Shown: positions 32,350 through 41,162 of the stretch, piece after piece
Position numbering within the stretch: the stretch's first letter is position 1
Layout: each line of letters begins with the position of its first letter
Assembly (NCBI GenBank): GCA_038245725.1
Contig: JBBRSD010000009.1
Coordinates: 1 to 64,000, forward strand
DNA from: JBBRSD01 sp038245725
GTDB lineage: Bacteria > Actinomycetota > Coriobacteriia > Anaerosomatales > JAAXUF01
Length of the DNA: 64,000 nucleotides
Direction: 5' to 3'
Program-made: the position numbers and the translations under genes
The notes under the pieces: model-generated
Databases searched by the model: none
Told to the model about the DNA's origin: nothing
Seen by the model: the letters and a program-made list of their open reading frames with translations, nothing else

Positions 32350-32781
32350 CTAGGGAGCGTCGTAGCTGCCATGCGGCCCGAGCGACCCGAAGACGCACGG
32401 TATGACGCTGCCGCTCGAGTCGAGCGTGTACGCGCCTTCAGCCGCGGTGGGATCGCTCAGAACGACGGGTACGGGAGCGTTGGGGCAATGAGGCGCCCGC
32501 AAGATGTAGCCGCCGGCAACGAACGTGTGGCTCAAGTTCACGACGCCGGCGAGCGAGGAGACGGTGTTGTGATTCGGGTCGAGCAGCCAAGTATTGGTGA
32601 CGCCCTCTATTGTTCGCTGGTTCGAGAAGCAGGCCTTCGTGTCGGCGGCACCCACGGCCGCGACAAATGTCGGAATAGCGATGGTCAGGAGGATCCCGAT
32701 GATGAGCACGACGAACATGATCTCGGGCAGCGTGAAACCGCCGTCCAGCATCACGTCTCTGCAGCGCTCAACGTCCCTCAT
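32350..32781 (-). CDS. Type IV pilin-like protein
   Basis: A class III prepilin signal is present: a short basic leader ending in DGG, cut before FTLPE, then a hydrophobic helix of about 20 residues. The glutamate at mature position 5 is present. The globular part (about 45-143) has two cysteines far apart that could form the usual disulfide. No other pilus gene is in the window. ATG 32781 lies after GGGGGAGG; an internal ATG nearer the signal has no binding site. Confidence 0.82.
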   Translation of the reverse strand: MRDVERCRDVMLDGGFTLPEIMFVVLIIGILLTIAIPTFVAAVGAADTKACFSNQRTIEGVTNTWLLDPNHNTVSSLAGVVNLSHTFVAGGYILRAPHCPNAPVPVVLSDPTAAEGAYTLDSSGSVIPCVFGSLGPHGSYDAP

Positions 32782-32844
32782 CAGGTGCCGAACCTCCCCC
32801 ACAGGCGGTCATACATATTCCCGTATATATCGGCCTGCGGGGAA

Positions 32845-33306
32845 CTACCCTTGAGCCAGCGTCTTCTTGAACGCCACGACGCGTTCCCGGTACTCCGGCA
32901 TCGAGCTGCCCAGGATCTGCGTCGCGAGAATCGCCGCGTTCTTCGCACCGTTGATCGCGACGCAGGCCACGGGTACGCCGGTCGGCATCTGGACCATGGA
33001 CAGCAGCGAGTCGAGACCGCCGAGGTCGCTCGTCTTCATCGGCACCGCGATCACCGGCAACGGCGTGAATGCAGCGACGACGCCTCCGAGATGAGCAGCC
33101 TTGCCCGCGGCTGCGATGATGACCTTCATGCCGCGGTCCGCCGCACCTGATGCCCACTCGCGCACGCGGTCGGGGTCGCGATGTGCGCTCGCGATGACGA
33201 GCTCGAAGGGGACTCCGAGTTCATCGAGTTGCCTGCCGCACTCCTCCATGACGCCGAGGTCGGATTTCGACCCCATGATGATGCCGACGAGCGGCGTCTC
33301 GGCCAT
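32845..33306 (-). CDS. purE: N5-carboxyaminoimidazole ribonucleotide mutase
   Basis: PurE moves the carboxyl group of N5-CAIR to give CAIR in purine synthesis. The 153-residue protein has the family start GIIMGSKSDLGVM, SAHRDPDRV, AAAGKAAHLGGVVAA and the GG-LDSLLSMVQMPTGVPVA region. The short class I form normally needs PurK, which is not in the window. ATG follows GGGAGG. A 160-base gap separates it from the radical SAM gene upstream. Confidence 0.95.
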   Translation of the reverse strand: MAETPLVGIIMGSKSDLGVMEECGRQLDELGVPFELVIASAHRDPDRVREWASGAADRGMKVIIAAAGKAAHLGGVVAAFTPLPVIAVPMKTSDLGGLDSLLSMVQMPTGVPVACVAINGAKNAAILATQILGSSMPEYRERVVAFKKTLAQG

Positions 33307-33466
33307 CGATTCCTCCCGGTCGCGAATGCATCAGCGAGGCGGCAACGCGTCGCGCACCTGCTCCTCGGCGGAAAGCGTATCAGAATCCGTGATCACCGAG
33401 GTCCTGCGAGTCGCAAGCCACACGCCGAGAAGCGACTGCGACGTCCAGCGTCCCATCGTCGCGTGC

Positions 33467-34831
33467 CTACGGAACGGGCAGCTCCTGCGCCGTTTCGGTG
33501 TCACTGGCGCCTTGCGCGAGCGGGTGCTGGACGCAGCCCCGACCGTCCTCCCCATCGCCGAACAGCAGCTCTCGCTCGACCGGAGAGAGCGCCGATCGCG
33601 CCTGGTCTCGGAGGTTGTTCACCCCAACGAAGAATTCGCGCATCATCGAGACGAGCAGGTAGCGGCCCTTCGGTGAGAGCACGAACTTCTGCGAGTTGTC
33701 GACGTCAAAAGCCCCGACCGAACGCATATAGGCGAGCTCGACGGGCAGCGCGAGATCGATCGGCACGCGGAAGTCGCGCAGGAAGGCCTGCTTGTCCAAG
33801 CTCATGCCGAACAGCGACATGAGAAATCGGTATCGCATGCGGTCGTGGAGGCTGAAGACACGCTTCTGGAGTGCAGGCGTCTTTCCCTGCCCGATCCGCT
33901 CGGCATGCCGCGCGAGCGAGAACGAGTTCACGTACAGGGTGCCGTTGAGGAAGCTGAACGCTCCGGAGCCGAGGCCCACGTAGTCTTCGTAGTCGACGAT
34001 GTACTCGTCGATCATCCCGCCGCCTGTGCGGGAGAAGGTCCACGCGCTGGCCGGCTCGAATGTATCGCTCATCCCGCTGGAAATCTGCTCGTAGTAGCGA
34101 GCCTCGCGGGCGTAGTCGACCTTGCCCACCGTGCGCCTGAGCGACTCCGCCACGGCCGGCGAAGCCATGAGCGGGTAGAACGTGACCTGGTTAGCACCCG
34201 TGCGCTTTACCAACTCGATGTCGGCCAGGAGCTTCTCAGGAGTTTGGCTGGGGAAGTTGAAGATCATGTCGACGTTGAGTGAGTGGAAACGGCCCTCGAT
34301 CGACTGGAGCCGCTCGAGGATCTCGTACGCCGAGCCATACTTGTCGTAGCGGTCCATCTGCCGCAGCAACTCGTCGTCGAGCGATTGCACGCCCACGCTG
34401 AATCGGTCGACGCGATCTACGAGCGGATCAACCCACTGCGGATACAGGTGGTTCGGGTTCGTTTCCGAGGAGACCTCTCGAATCGAGAAAAGCTCCTTGG
34501 CCAAGTCGATCGTGGCGACGAGTTCGTTGACGTCAATAGTAGGGGTGCCTCCGCCGACGTACATCGACTGGAAGTCGTAGCCGAGGTCGGCGACCATTCG
34601 GATCTCTTCGCGCAGGTCTTTGAAATAGCGGGTCGCCCGCTCCGAGTCGTAGGGGAAGCGGTTGAACGAGCAGTACGGGCACAGCCGCTCGCAGAAGGGG
34701 ATGTGCACGTAGAGAAGGTATGGGCGGCCCGGGACGGGCGCTGGAAGGCGGTCGATACCCGACGGCTTCAGCGTCAGATATGCATTGTTCGCTCGGCGCA
34801 TTACCGATGAGAGAACTCTCTCCGAGAGCAT
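33467..34831 (-). CDS. Coproporphyrinogen III oxidase-like radical SAM protein (HemN/HemW family)
   Basis: The cluster-binding motif CERLCPYCSF (CxxxCxxC) lies near residue 48, followed by YVGGGTPT and the HemN-type phrases FSVGVQSLDDELL and FNFPSQT. The C-terminal HemN domain is present. Length is 454 residues. HemN-type enzymes act in haem synthesis, HemW proteins insert haem, and some family members are methylases; the sequence alone does not decide. It lies 30 bases after purD on the same strand. Confidence 0.82.
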   Translation of the reverse strand: MLSERVLSSVMRRANNAYLTLKPSGIDRLPAPVPGRPYLLYVHIPFCERLCPYCSFNRFPYDSERATRYFKDLREEIRMVADLGYDFQSMYVGGGTPTIDVNELVATIDLAKELFSIREVSSETNPNHLYPQWVDPLVDRVDRFSVGVQSLDDELLRQMDRYDKYGSAYEILERLQSIEGRFHSLNVDMIFNFPSQTPEKLLADIELVKRTGANQVTFYPLMASPAVAESLRRTVGKVDYAREARYYEQISSGMSDTFEPASAWTFSRTGGGMIDEYIVDYEDYVGLGSGAFSFLNGTLYVNSFSLARHAERIGQGKTPALQKRVFSLHDRMRYRFLMSLFGMSLDKQAFLRDFRVPIDLALPVELAYMRSVGAFDVDNSQKFVLSPKGRYLLVSMMREFFVGVNNLRDQARSALSPVERELLFGDGEDGRGCVQHPLAQGASDTETAQELPVP

Positions 34832-34861
34832 GTTCTGGGGTCGCTCCTTGGATGTAGGTTG

Positions 34862-36154
34862 TTACTCGCCTCGTGCGCTCTTTTGGAGCGCCCGGTGCCC
34901 GATGTCGCGGCGGAAGAACGCCCTGTCGAACGTGATCCGCCCCACCGCATCGTAAGCCTTATCGATGGCATCTTTGTAGGTGTTGCCGAATGCGGTGACG
35001 TTGAGCACGCGTCCGCCAGCTGTCACGAGCATGCCGTCCTCGGTAAGCTTGGTGCCTGCGTGATAGACGATAACACCGGGAACCGACTGGGCCTCGGCGA
35101 TACCTAGGATCGGCTTGCCGGTGTCATAGTCGCCCGGATACCCGCCGCTCGCCATGACCACCGAGACCGCAACATTCCCGCTCCAGTCCAGGTCGCCGAG
35201 CGACTCAAGCTTACCGACCGCGGTGGCGTAGAGCACCTCGGCAAGGTCGGTCTCGAGTCGCGGAAGCAGGACTTGGGTCTCCGGATCACCGAAGCGGGTG
35301 TTGTACTCGAGCACCTTGGGACCCTCCGGCGTGAGGATGAACCCGCCGTAGAGCACGCCTCGGAAGTCGATATGCTCGTCGGCGAGCGCGTTTGCGGTGC
35401 GCCGCATGATCTCGGCCATCTTCGCGTGGTCGCCCGATGAGATGCCGGGAACCGGCGAGTAGACACCCATGCCGCCGGTATTTGGACCGGTGTCGCCATC
35501 GCCGACTCGCTTGTGGTCCTGCGCTGGCGCCATCAACCGTGCGGTTCTGCCGTCGACGAATGCGAGCAGCGAGACCTCGGGGCCCTCGAGGTATTCCTCG
35601 ATGATGACGGTGGCGCCAGCATCTCCGAAACGGCCGCCGAAACACTCCTCGACAGCATCGCGTGCCTCCTCAAGAGACATCGCCACGAACACGCCTTTGC
35701 CTGCGGCCAGGCCGTCGGCCTTGACCACGACCGGAGCTCCGATGCTGTCGAGAAACGCAAGCGCCTCGCTTCGCTCCGTGAAGCTCTCGGCGTCCGCCGT
35801 GGGGATGTGATTGCGCACCATCAGGCTCTTCGCGAAGGACTTGCTGCCTTCCAGGCGTGCGCCCGAAGCTCCCGGGCCGAACGTCGCGATCCCGGCCGCG
35901 CGCAGCTCATCGGCGAGACCCGCCACGAGCGGAACCTCAGGGCCGATGACCACGAGGTCCAGAGCGTTGTGGCGAGCGAACGCGACGACTGCGTCTCCGT
36001 CGGCGGTGTCCAGCATGACGTTGGTGGTGACCCGCTCGGTTGCGGTGCCGCCGTTGCCGGGCGCGGCGAAGATCGCATCAACCTGCGGCGACTCTGCAAG
36101 CGCATGCACGATCGCGTGCTCGCGGCCGCCGGAACCGATGACAAGGATGCGCAT
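34862..36154 (-). CDS. purD: Phosphoribosylamine-glycine ligase
   Basis: PurD joins glycine to phosphoribosylamine with ATP, the second step of purine synthesis. The 430-residue protein has the N-terminal RILVIGSGGREHA, GPEVPLVAGL, the ATP-grasp region VVKADGLAAGKGV and VLEYNTRFGDPETQ. ATG 36154 lies after AGAAGG; an upstream in-frame GTG is less likely. It lies between the membrane glycosyltransferase and the HemN-like gene, on one strand. Confidence 0.96.
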   Translation of the reverse strand: MRILVIGSGGREHAIVHALAESPQVDAIFAAPGNGGTATERVTTNVMLDTADGDAVVAFARHNALDLVVIGPEVPLVAGLADELRAAGIATFGPGASGARLEGSKSFAKSLMVRNHIPTADAESFTERSEALAFLDSIGAPVVVKADGLAAGKGVFVAMSLEEARDAVEECFGGRFGDAGATVIIEEYLEGPEVSLLAFVDGRTARLMAPAQDHKRVGDGDTGPNTGGMGVYSPVPGISSGDHAKMAEIMRRTANALADEHIDFRGVLYGGFILTPEGPKVLEYNTRFGDPETQVLLPRLETDLAEVLYATAVGKLESLGDLDWSGNVAVSVVMASGGYPGDYDTGKPILGIAEAQSVPGVIVYHAGTKLTEDGMLVTAGGRVLNVTAFGNTYKDAIDKAYDAVGRITFDRAFFRRDIGHRALQKSARGE

Positions 36155-36205
36155 GCAAACCACCTTCTGACGAGAAGGGACAGCTGGCCGGAAGATGCCC
36201 GGAGC

Positions 36206-37750
36206 TTACGCCTTTGAGGCCGACGCGGTCTGCGTCACCGCGAACTTCGGCGTCACTCGGTATCCCAGCGGGATGCCGAGCATCAGACGCGTCTGTGCCT
36301 CGAGCGCCGGCAGCGTGCCGAGATAGAAGCCTATCAGCGGCAGCATCGGCCACAGCAAGAGAATCTCGAGCGCGGTCTTAGCTTTGCTGACACCGTCAGG
36401 CGGTGGGCAACGCCACAGCTCGAAGATGATGGTCGCAGCCATCGAAAGCCCGCCGAGGGTGAACATCACCCGCAGCACGGTGACGTTGTGGGCGATCGAT
36501 GCGTGGTAGCCAAGGTCGTACCAGTGCAGGGTTGCGTAGTACGCCATCAAGAGGTAGACGCTCACGAGCACGAACCACATCGCGACACGCATGACGTGAT
36601 CGTGCAGCACCTGGCCGAAGCGGAATGCTGTCGATGAGCGCATCGAACTGGGGCGCTCTGTGAGCTGGCCCACGATGTAGCCGACGTCCTCGGCACCCCA
36701 CGCGTGACGCTTGACCTGGTGGAAGCGGCTGACCATGGCGTCCTTGAAGCCGTCGCCGTCGGTGGCGTCAGCCAGAGTGGGAAGGAAGACCGCGTGCGTG
36801 GTGATCTCCTCGCCCGTCTCGAAGAGGCAGTTGAGGTACTCGTGCCAGTCCTCCGGGATGACGGCCGGATCCCACCAGCCACACCGCTCGGCAAGGCTGA
36901 GGGAAAGCGTGTAAGTGGAGATGGGCAGCGGGTTGTAGAACGGCATCGCGAGTTCGGCGACCTGCACCGCGTGCGAGAGCCATGTGGTGAAGCGGATGGG
37001 TGCAGGGACCTGCCAGATGTTGTTGTAGTAGAGCAGCGGCGCCTGCCAGAAGCTTAGGTGGCGGTGGGCCTCCTGGGCGAATTTCTGCCCGATCGCGGAG
37101 AAGTACTTCGGGTGCAGGATCGAGTCTGCATCGCACGAAGTGATCGTCACGAGTTCCGGGTCGAGACCAAGCTCGTTGACCAGCTGGCGGGCGTGCTTAG
37201 CGGCCCACGCCTCGTTGCTCGACTTGCCGGGCTCTTCGCCGACGATGTTGCCGGGGTGCACGGTCACGAGAACGTGCAGGAACTTGTCGGCGTATTCAGC
37301 GGCCAGGGCCTCGCCCTTCGCGCGGGCGTCGGGCTCACGCTCTTCCATGCCGAGCACGGGGATGATGCGCTCGCTTGCGCGGTGTTGTGCAGCGAGTCCG
37401 TTGAGGGTACGGCGCAAGATCTCGTCGGGCTCCTTGTAGTTCGGGATCACGACGATATGGCGAACGACCGAGGGGGCGAAGCCGAACGGCCCCGCCACAT
37501 CCTCGTCAAGCGTCCAGTCGCGCTCGCGCGCCTGTCCGGTGAGCTTCTCGCCGTAGAGTGCGAAGCCGAGGGTCGCGAGCATGCGAACCATGAAGTAGGC
37601 GATGACCACCGTCGCGATGACGAGCCAGACGCGCGGCACGAGCAACGCCCCCAGAAGTGTCAGCGCGATGGCGCTCCACGAGAGAACGCCCGGCAAGGCG
37701 TGCCCGAAATTACGGCGCGAGGTATCCGAGATGTTGATGCCAGTGGTCAC
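36206..37750 (-). CDS. Membrane glycosyltransferase, GT2 cellulose-synthase-like
   Basis: Two N-terminal helices (about 20-60) precede a GT2 domain with VVIPNYKEPDEIL, a SCDADS metal site, and FETGEE followed by a late helical substrate region. Three to four helices follow (about 390-500). The layout is that of processive or lipid-linked GT2 enzymes (PF13632 type), and the product is unknown. GTG 37750 has GGGAG five bases upstream; GTG 37756 is an alternative. It lies between purA and purD on the same strand. Confidence 0.78.
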   Translation of the reverse strand: MTTGINISDTSRRNFGHALPGVLSWSAIALTLLGALLVPRVWLVIATVVIAYFMVRMLATLGFALYGEKLTGQARERDWTLDEDVAGPFGFAPSVVRHIVVIPNYKEPDEILRRTLNGLAAQHRASERIIPVLGMEEREPDARAKGEALAAEYADKFLHVLVTVHPGNIVGEEPGKSSNEAWAAKHARQLVNELGLDPELVTITSCDADSILHPKYFSAIGQKFAQEAHRHLSFWQAPLLYYNNIWQVPAPIRFTTWLSHAVQVAELAMPFYNPLPISTYTLSLSLAERCGWWDPAVIPEDWHEYLNCLFETGEEITTHAVFLPTLADATDGDGFKDAMVSRFHQVKRHAWGAEDVGYIVGQLTERPSSMRSSTAFRFGQVLHDHVMRVAMWFVLVSVYLLMAYYATLHWYDLGYHASIAHNVTVLRVMFTLGGLSMAATIIFELWRCPPPDGVSKAKTALEILLLWPMLPLIGFYLGTLPALEAQTRLMLGIPLGYRVTPKFAVTQTASASKA

Positions 37751-37892
37751 ATTCACTCCCTGATGGAAAACAGAACCCCTCGAAGCGCAGAAAACGCTTC
37801 GAGATATTGTACTCGTCACGGGGCGGGCGTGCCTCCCCCGAAATAGTGTCGTTACCCGCGGACAGGCAGCACGCCACGAAACGGCAAGGCCG

Positions 37893-39182
37893 TTACGGCC
37901 TCGATTCCCACCGGCGGAAGATCGTCTGCTCGCGGCTGGGGCCGACGGCGATCATCGCAACCGGCACCTCGGCGAGGTCCTCGATGAAGCTGATGTAGTC
38001 GCGGGCTTCCTTCGGAAGTTCCTCGAACGTACGGCACTGCGTGATGTCGGTTCCCCAGCCAGGAAGCTCCTCGTAGATGGGCTTCGCGTGATGGAAGACG
38101 GTCTGGTGGCACGGCAGGTTGTTGTAGCGCTTGCCCTCATGTTCGTAGGCGACGCACACCTTGATCGTGTCGACCGCCGAGAGGACATCGAGTTTCGTGA
38201 TGACGAGGTCGGTCAGGCCGTTGACCTGCACGGCGTAACGCGCGATGACCGCGTCGTACCAGCCGCAGCGGCGCTGGCGGCCGGTGGTGGTGCCCCACTC
38301 GCCGCCCACCTTTTGCAGCAGCTCGCCCGTCGCGTCGAAGAGCTCCGTGGGGAACGGACCCGAGCCGACGCGAGTGATGTAGGCCTTCGCGATGCCGAGC
38401 ACCCGGTCGATCGACCGCGGTCCCACACCGGCGCCGGTGCACGCGCCGCCCGCCGTGCACGGTGACGACGTCACGAACGGATACGTGCCGTGGTCGATGT
38501 CGAGCAGCGTGCCCTGCGCGCCCTCGAAGAAGACGTACTGGCCGGCCTGGAGAGCCTTGTTGATCACCGTCGACGTGTCAGCGATGTGCGGCTTGATGCG
38601 CTCGGCGTAGGCGAGGTACTCCTCGGCAATCTGGTCGACGGTGTAGGTGGGCATGCCGTAGATCTTTTCGAGCAGGTCGTTCTTCTCGACGAGTGCGACC
38701 TCGAGCTTCTTGCGGAAGATGTGCTCGTCGGTGAGGTCCTGGACGCGCAGGCCGAGGCGCGAGGCCTTGTCCATGTATGCGGGGCCGATGCCCCGGCGGG
38801 TGGTGCCGATCTCGTTGCCGCCGAGACGGTGCTCGGAGGCCCCGTCGAGGTCTCGGTGGTACGGCATGATCAGGTGGGCGTTGCAGCTGATGAGCAGGCG
38901 GCGCGTCGACAGGCCGTCGGCCTCGAGCGTGTCCATCTCCTCGAGCAACACCTTCGGGTCGATGACGACACCGTTGCCGATGACCGGCGTGATGTGCGGA
39001 TACATGATCCCGGACGGAATCAGGTGAAGCTTGAGGGTGCGACCGCCGTGGATGATGGTGTGCCCGGCATTGTTCCCGCCCTGGTACCGAACGACGTAAT
39101 CCATGTCGTCAGCGAGCAGGTCGGTGATTTTGCCCTTACCTTCGTCGCCCCATTGAGCGCCGACAAGGACGATTCCAGCCAT
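37893..39182 (-). CDS. purA: Adenylosuccinate synthetase
   Basis: PurA makes adenylosuccinate from IMP, aspartate and GTP. The 429-residue protein begins GIVLVGAQWGDEGKGK, the P-loop-like GTP site, and contains GIGPAYMDKASR, FEGAQGTLLDIDHGTYPFVTS in part, and TTGRQRRCGWYDAV. ATG 39182 follows GAGGAG. A good -35/-10 pair lies at 39269-39297. Confidence 0.97.
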   Translation of the reverse strand: MAGIVLVGAQWGDEGKGKITDLLADDMDYVVRYQGGNNAGHTIIHGGRTLKLHLIPSGIMYPHITPVIGNGVVIDPKVLLEEMDTLEADGLSTRRLLISCNAHLIMPYHRDLDGASEHRLGGNEIGTTRRGIGPAYMDKASRLGLRVQDLTDEHIFRKKLEVALVEKNDLLEKIYGMPTYTVDQIAEEYLAYAERIKPHIADTSTVINKALQAGQYVFFEGAQGTLLDIDHGTYPFVTSSPCTAGGACTGAGVGPRSIDRVLGIAKAYITRVGSGPFPTELFDATGELLQKVGGEWGTTTGRQRRCGWYDAVIARYAVQVNGLTDLVITKLDVLSAVDTIKVCVAYEHEGKRYNNLPCHQTVFHHAKPIYEELPGWGTDITQCRTFEELPKEARDYISFIEDLAEVPVAMIAVGPSREQTIFRRWESRP

Positions 39183-39521
39183 GAGAGGACTCCTCGAAAG
39201 TTCGGCCCCGCGGACTCTCGCCGCCGCTCCCGGGCCGGGCACTCCATCAAAGCAGAGTGCGCCGAGTCAGTATGCCGTACGACAGCCGATGAGCCAAGCG
39301 CCAGCGAGTTCCGCCCGCGCGGAAGGCCGGTCGAAACGATTCGTCATCTCTGAATGACGGCGTACCGAAACTCAGGCCGCGGAAGATAAGAGAACTCTCA
39401 GCTCCGTATCATCCATCCATCACACGCGGTGCCGACCTTTAGGGAGTAGGAGTAGTTTTCACGGACCGTTATCAGCGACCGGACAGGCACCGCGTGCTCG
39501 GCCACGGAGGAGACGATTGAC
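39183..39521. other. Divergent intergenic region between purA and the multihaem cytochrome
   Basis: No protein frame is credible here. The stretch holds the purA promoter, two small perfect hairpins (TTCCGC-CCGC-GCGGAA at 39309-39324 and CGTCAT/ATGACG at 39342-39359), and the GGAGGAG binding site of the cytochrome gene. I see no clear promoter for the cytochrome and no match to a c-di-GMP riboswitch core. Confidence 0.6.
39269..39297 (-). promoter_or_regulatory. Candidate promoter of purA
   Basis: On the minus strand TTGGCT (39297-39292) and CATACT (39274-39269) are 17 bases apart, about 87 bases upstream of the purA start. Confidence 0.5.
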
Positions 39522-40964
39522 ATGAGAAGGATCGCGATATCTGGCCTGGCGGTGCTCGCGCTGTGTCTGGCCCTTGCGACTCCGGCGCTCGCCATCACCC
39601 AAGGGGTGACCGGTGTCGTGAGGAGCATCACCACTGGCAAGGTCATCGCCGGTGCGGTCGTCACGAAAGGCACCGTCAAGGTGACCACGAATGTGTACGG
39701 CGTCTACGCGGTCAGCGCAGCTGTTGGCAGGTACACCCTGAGCATCACCAAGCCCGGCTACCTCAGAACCTATCAGATGGCATCGGTCGTCGCGGGCAAG
39801 AAGACCTACGTCAACTGGTATCTCACGAACAAGTATCCAACGAACGCCGTTCCTGTCCGAAGCCTGACGATCCTGGGCTGGAACGACCTTGGGATGCACT
39901 GCGATCAGGACAGCTACAAGTACATGTGCATTCTTCCGCCTTACAACACCCTGCACGTGCAGCTCTTCGCCGGCGAGGGCGGGGCTCCGAGCGGCGTCAC
40001 CGTGAGCTACTACTTCCCGAAGAAGACGAACTCTGCGCTGAGCACGGACTTCTGGACCTACGCGAAGAACTTCGATAGCAGCTGGTCCGCCACGCCCAAC
40101 GTGGGAATCTCCGGCACGAGGCTTTCCGGTCAGATGGTCCGCGACGCCGCGGGCAAGGGCTGGGTCGCCAAGGGCATTCCGGTCACCCCCTACGACGACG
40201 ACGGCACATGGGATCCGTACGCCCCGGCGACCGTCGTGGTCAAGAACTCCTTGGGCACCGTGCTTGGCGCGACCAAGGTCGTCACTCCCGTATCGACAGA
40301 GATGACGTGCTCGAACTGCCACAGCGGCTCGAACGCCGCCCAAGTCGCTCAAAACATCCTCACTGCGCACGACGCCGATCAGGGAACGACACTCCTTTCG
40401 GATGCGAACGCGGGTCACCCTCACGCCTGCTTCGAGTGCCACGCCGACAACGCGCTGGGAAAGCACGGACTTGCCGGCGTCCCGAGCCTCTCGCTTGCAA
40501 TGCACAAGAAGCACGACGGGAAGATCGCGAACACGACGGCTGGGTGTTCCAACTGCCACCCAGGCCCGAAGACCAAGTGCCTGCGCGGCGTGATGGCACG
40601 CGCTGGAAAGAGTTGCGTGAGCTGCCACGGCACGATCAGCACCGTCTGGAAGTCGATCAGCACCGGTCGCCGGCCGTGGGTGGACGAGCCCAAGTGCAGC
40701 ACGTGTCACGGCGCGAAGCACGCCGAGAACGCCGGCAAGCTCTACCGCGACTCTTTGCTCACCAACTCACTCACGAGCGACATGAACAACCGGATCTACT
40801 GCGAGGCGTGCCACAACAGCACGCATGCCGAGTACGTCTCGAGAATCGCTTCTGACGCCATCGTGCCGAAGACGGCTCAAGGCAACAGTTACTGGATCTA
40901 CAACTGCAAGGTCTGCCACAAGAGCGGCGGATTCACCTTCGCGGGTCAGTTGATGCATCGCTAG
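39522..40964 (+). CDS. Secreted seven-haem c-type cytochrome with carboxypeptidase-regulatory-like domain
   Basis: A signal peptide (about 1-25) directs this 480-residue protein out of the cell. Residues about 28-100 form a CarboxypepD_reg-like beta domain. A middle region holds the phrase GWNDLGMHC. The C-terminal part has seven CxxCH haem sites: CSNCH, CFECH, CSNCH, CVSCH, CSTCH, CEACH and CKVCH. It is a likely electron-transfer protein at the cell surface. It stands alone; no haem-attachment or partner oxidoreductase gene is near. A strong terminator follows. Confidence 0.88.
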   Translation: MRRIAISGLAVLALCLALATPALAITQGVTGVVRSITTGKVIAGAVVTKGTVKVTTNVYGVYAVSAAVGRYTLSITKPGYLRTYQMASVVAGKKTYVNWYLTNKYPTNAVPVRSLTILGWNDLGMHCDQDSYKYMCILPPYNTLHVQLFAGEGGAPSGVTVSYYFPKKTNSALSTDFWTYAKNFDSSWSATPNVGISGTRLSGQMVRDAAGKGWVAKGIPVTPYDDDGTWDPYAPATVVVKNSLGTVLGATKVVTPVSTEMTCSNCHSGSNAAQVAQNILTAHDADQGTTLLSDANAGHPHACFECHADNALGKHGLAGVPSLSLAMHKKHDGKIANTTAGCSNCHPGPKTKCLRGVMARAGKSCVSCHGTISTVWKSISTGRRPWVDEPKCSTCHGAKHAENAGKLYRDSLLTNSLTSDMNNRIYCEACHNSTHAEYVSRIASDAIVPKTAQGNSYWIYNCKVCHKSGGFTFAGQLMHR

Positions 40965-40996
40965 GCGGTTACCGCCAGGAAAGGAACCGGGCCTTC

Positions 40997-41040
40997 ACGG
41001 CGACCGGAGCGGCTCACTCGCTCCGGTCGCCGTTCGTTGT
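40997..41040 (+). terminator. Strong stem-loop terminator after the cytochrome gene
   Basis: A perfect 15-bp stem (40997-41011 with 41019-41033) encloses a 7-base loop and is followed by TCGTTGT. It lies 33 bases after the cytochrome stop and isolates it from the export locus. Confidence 0.65.
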
Positions 41041-41049
41041 CATGCAGGG

Positions 41050-41093
41050 TTTACAGATTCCTCATGCCGGAGTAGGTTAGTGATTGATAACTA
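41050..41093 (+). promoter_or_regulatory. Candidate promoter and operator of the ABC export locus
   Basis: TTTACA (41050-41055) and TAGGTT (41073-41078) are 17 bases apart. A short interrupted palindrome (GTTA/TAAC at 41076-41091, with TAGT/ACTA just inside and outside it) covers the likely start of transcription. It is a plausible site for the TetR-type regulator encoded at 47557, but the arms are short. Confidence 0.35.
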
Positions 41094-41162
41094 CGGATGA
41101 TCTGGGTACGAGCACTTCATGCGCCGGACTTCTGCTGCCTCAACTCTCGAAAGGGCTGCTTG

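Noticed and set aside
33331..33453. 41-codon frame on the minus strand between the radical SAM gene and purE
   Set aside because: The start lacks a binding site and the product has no helix or motif; it could be a decayed fragment but there is not enough to call it.
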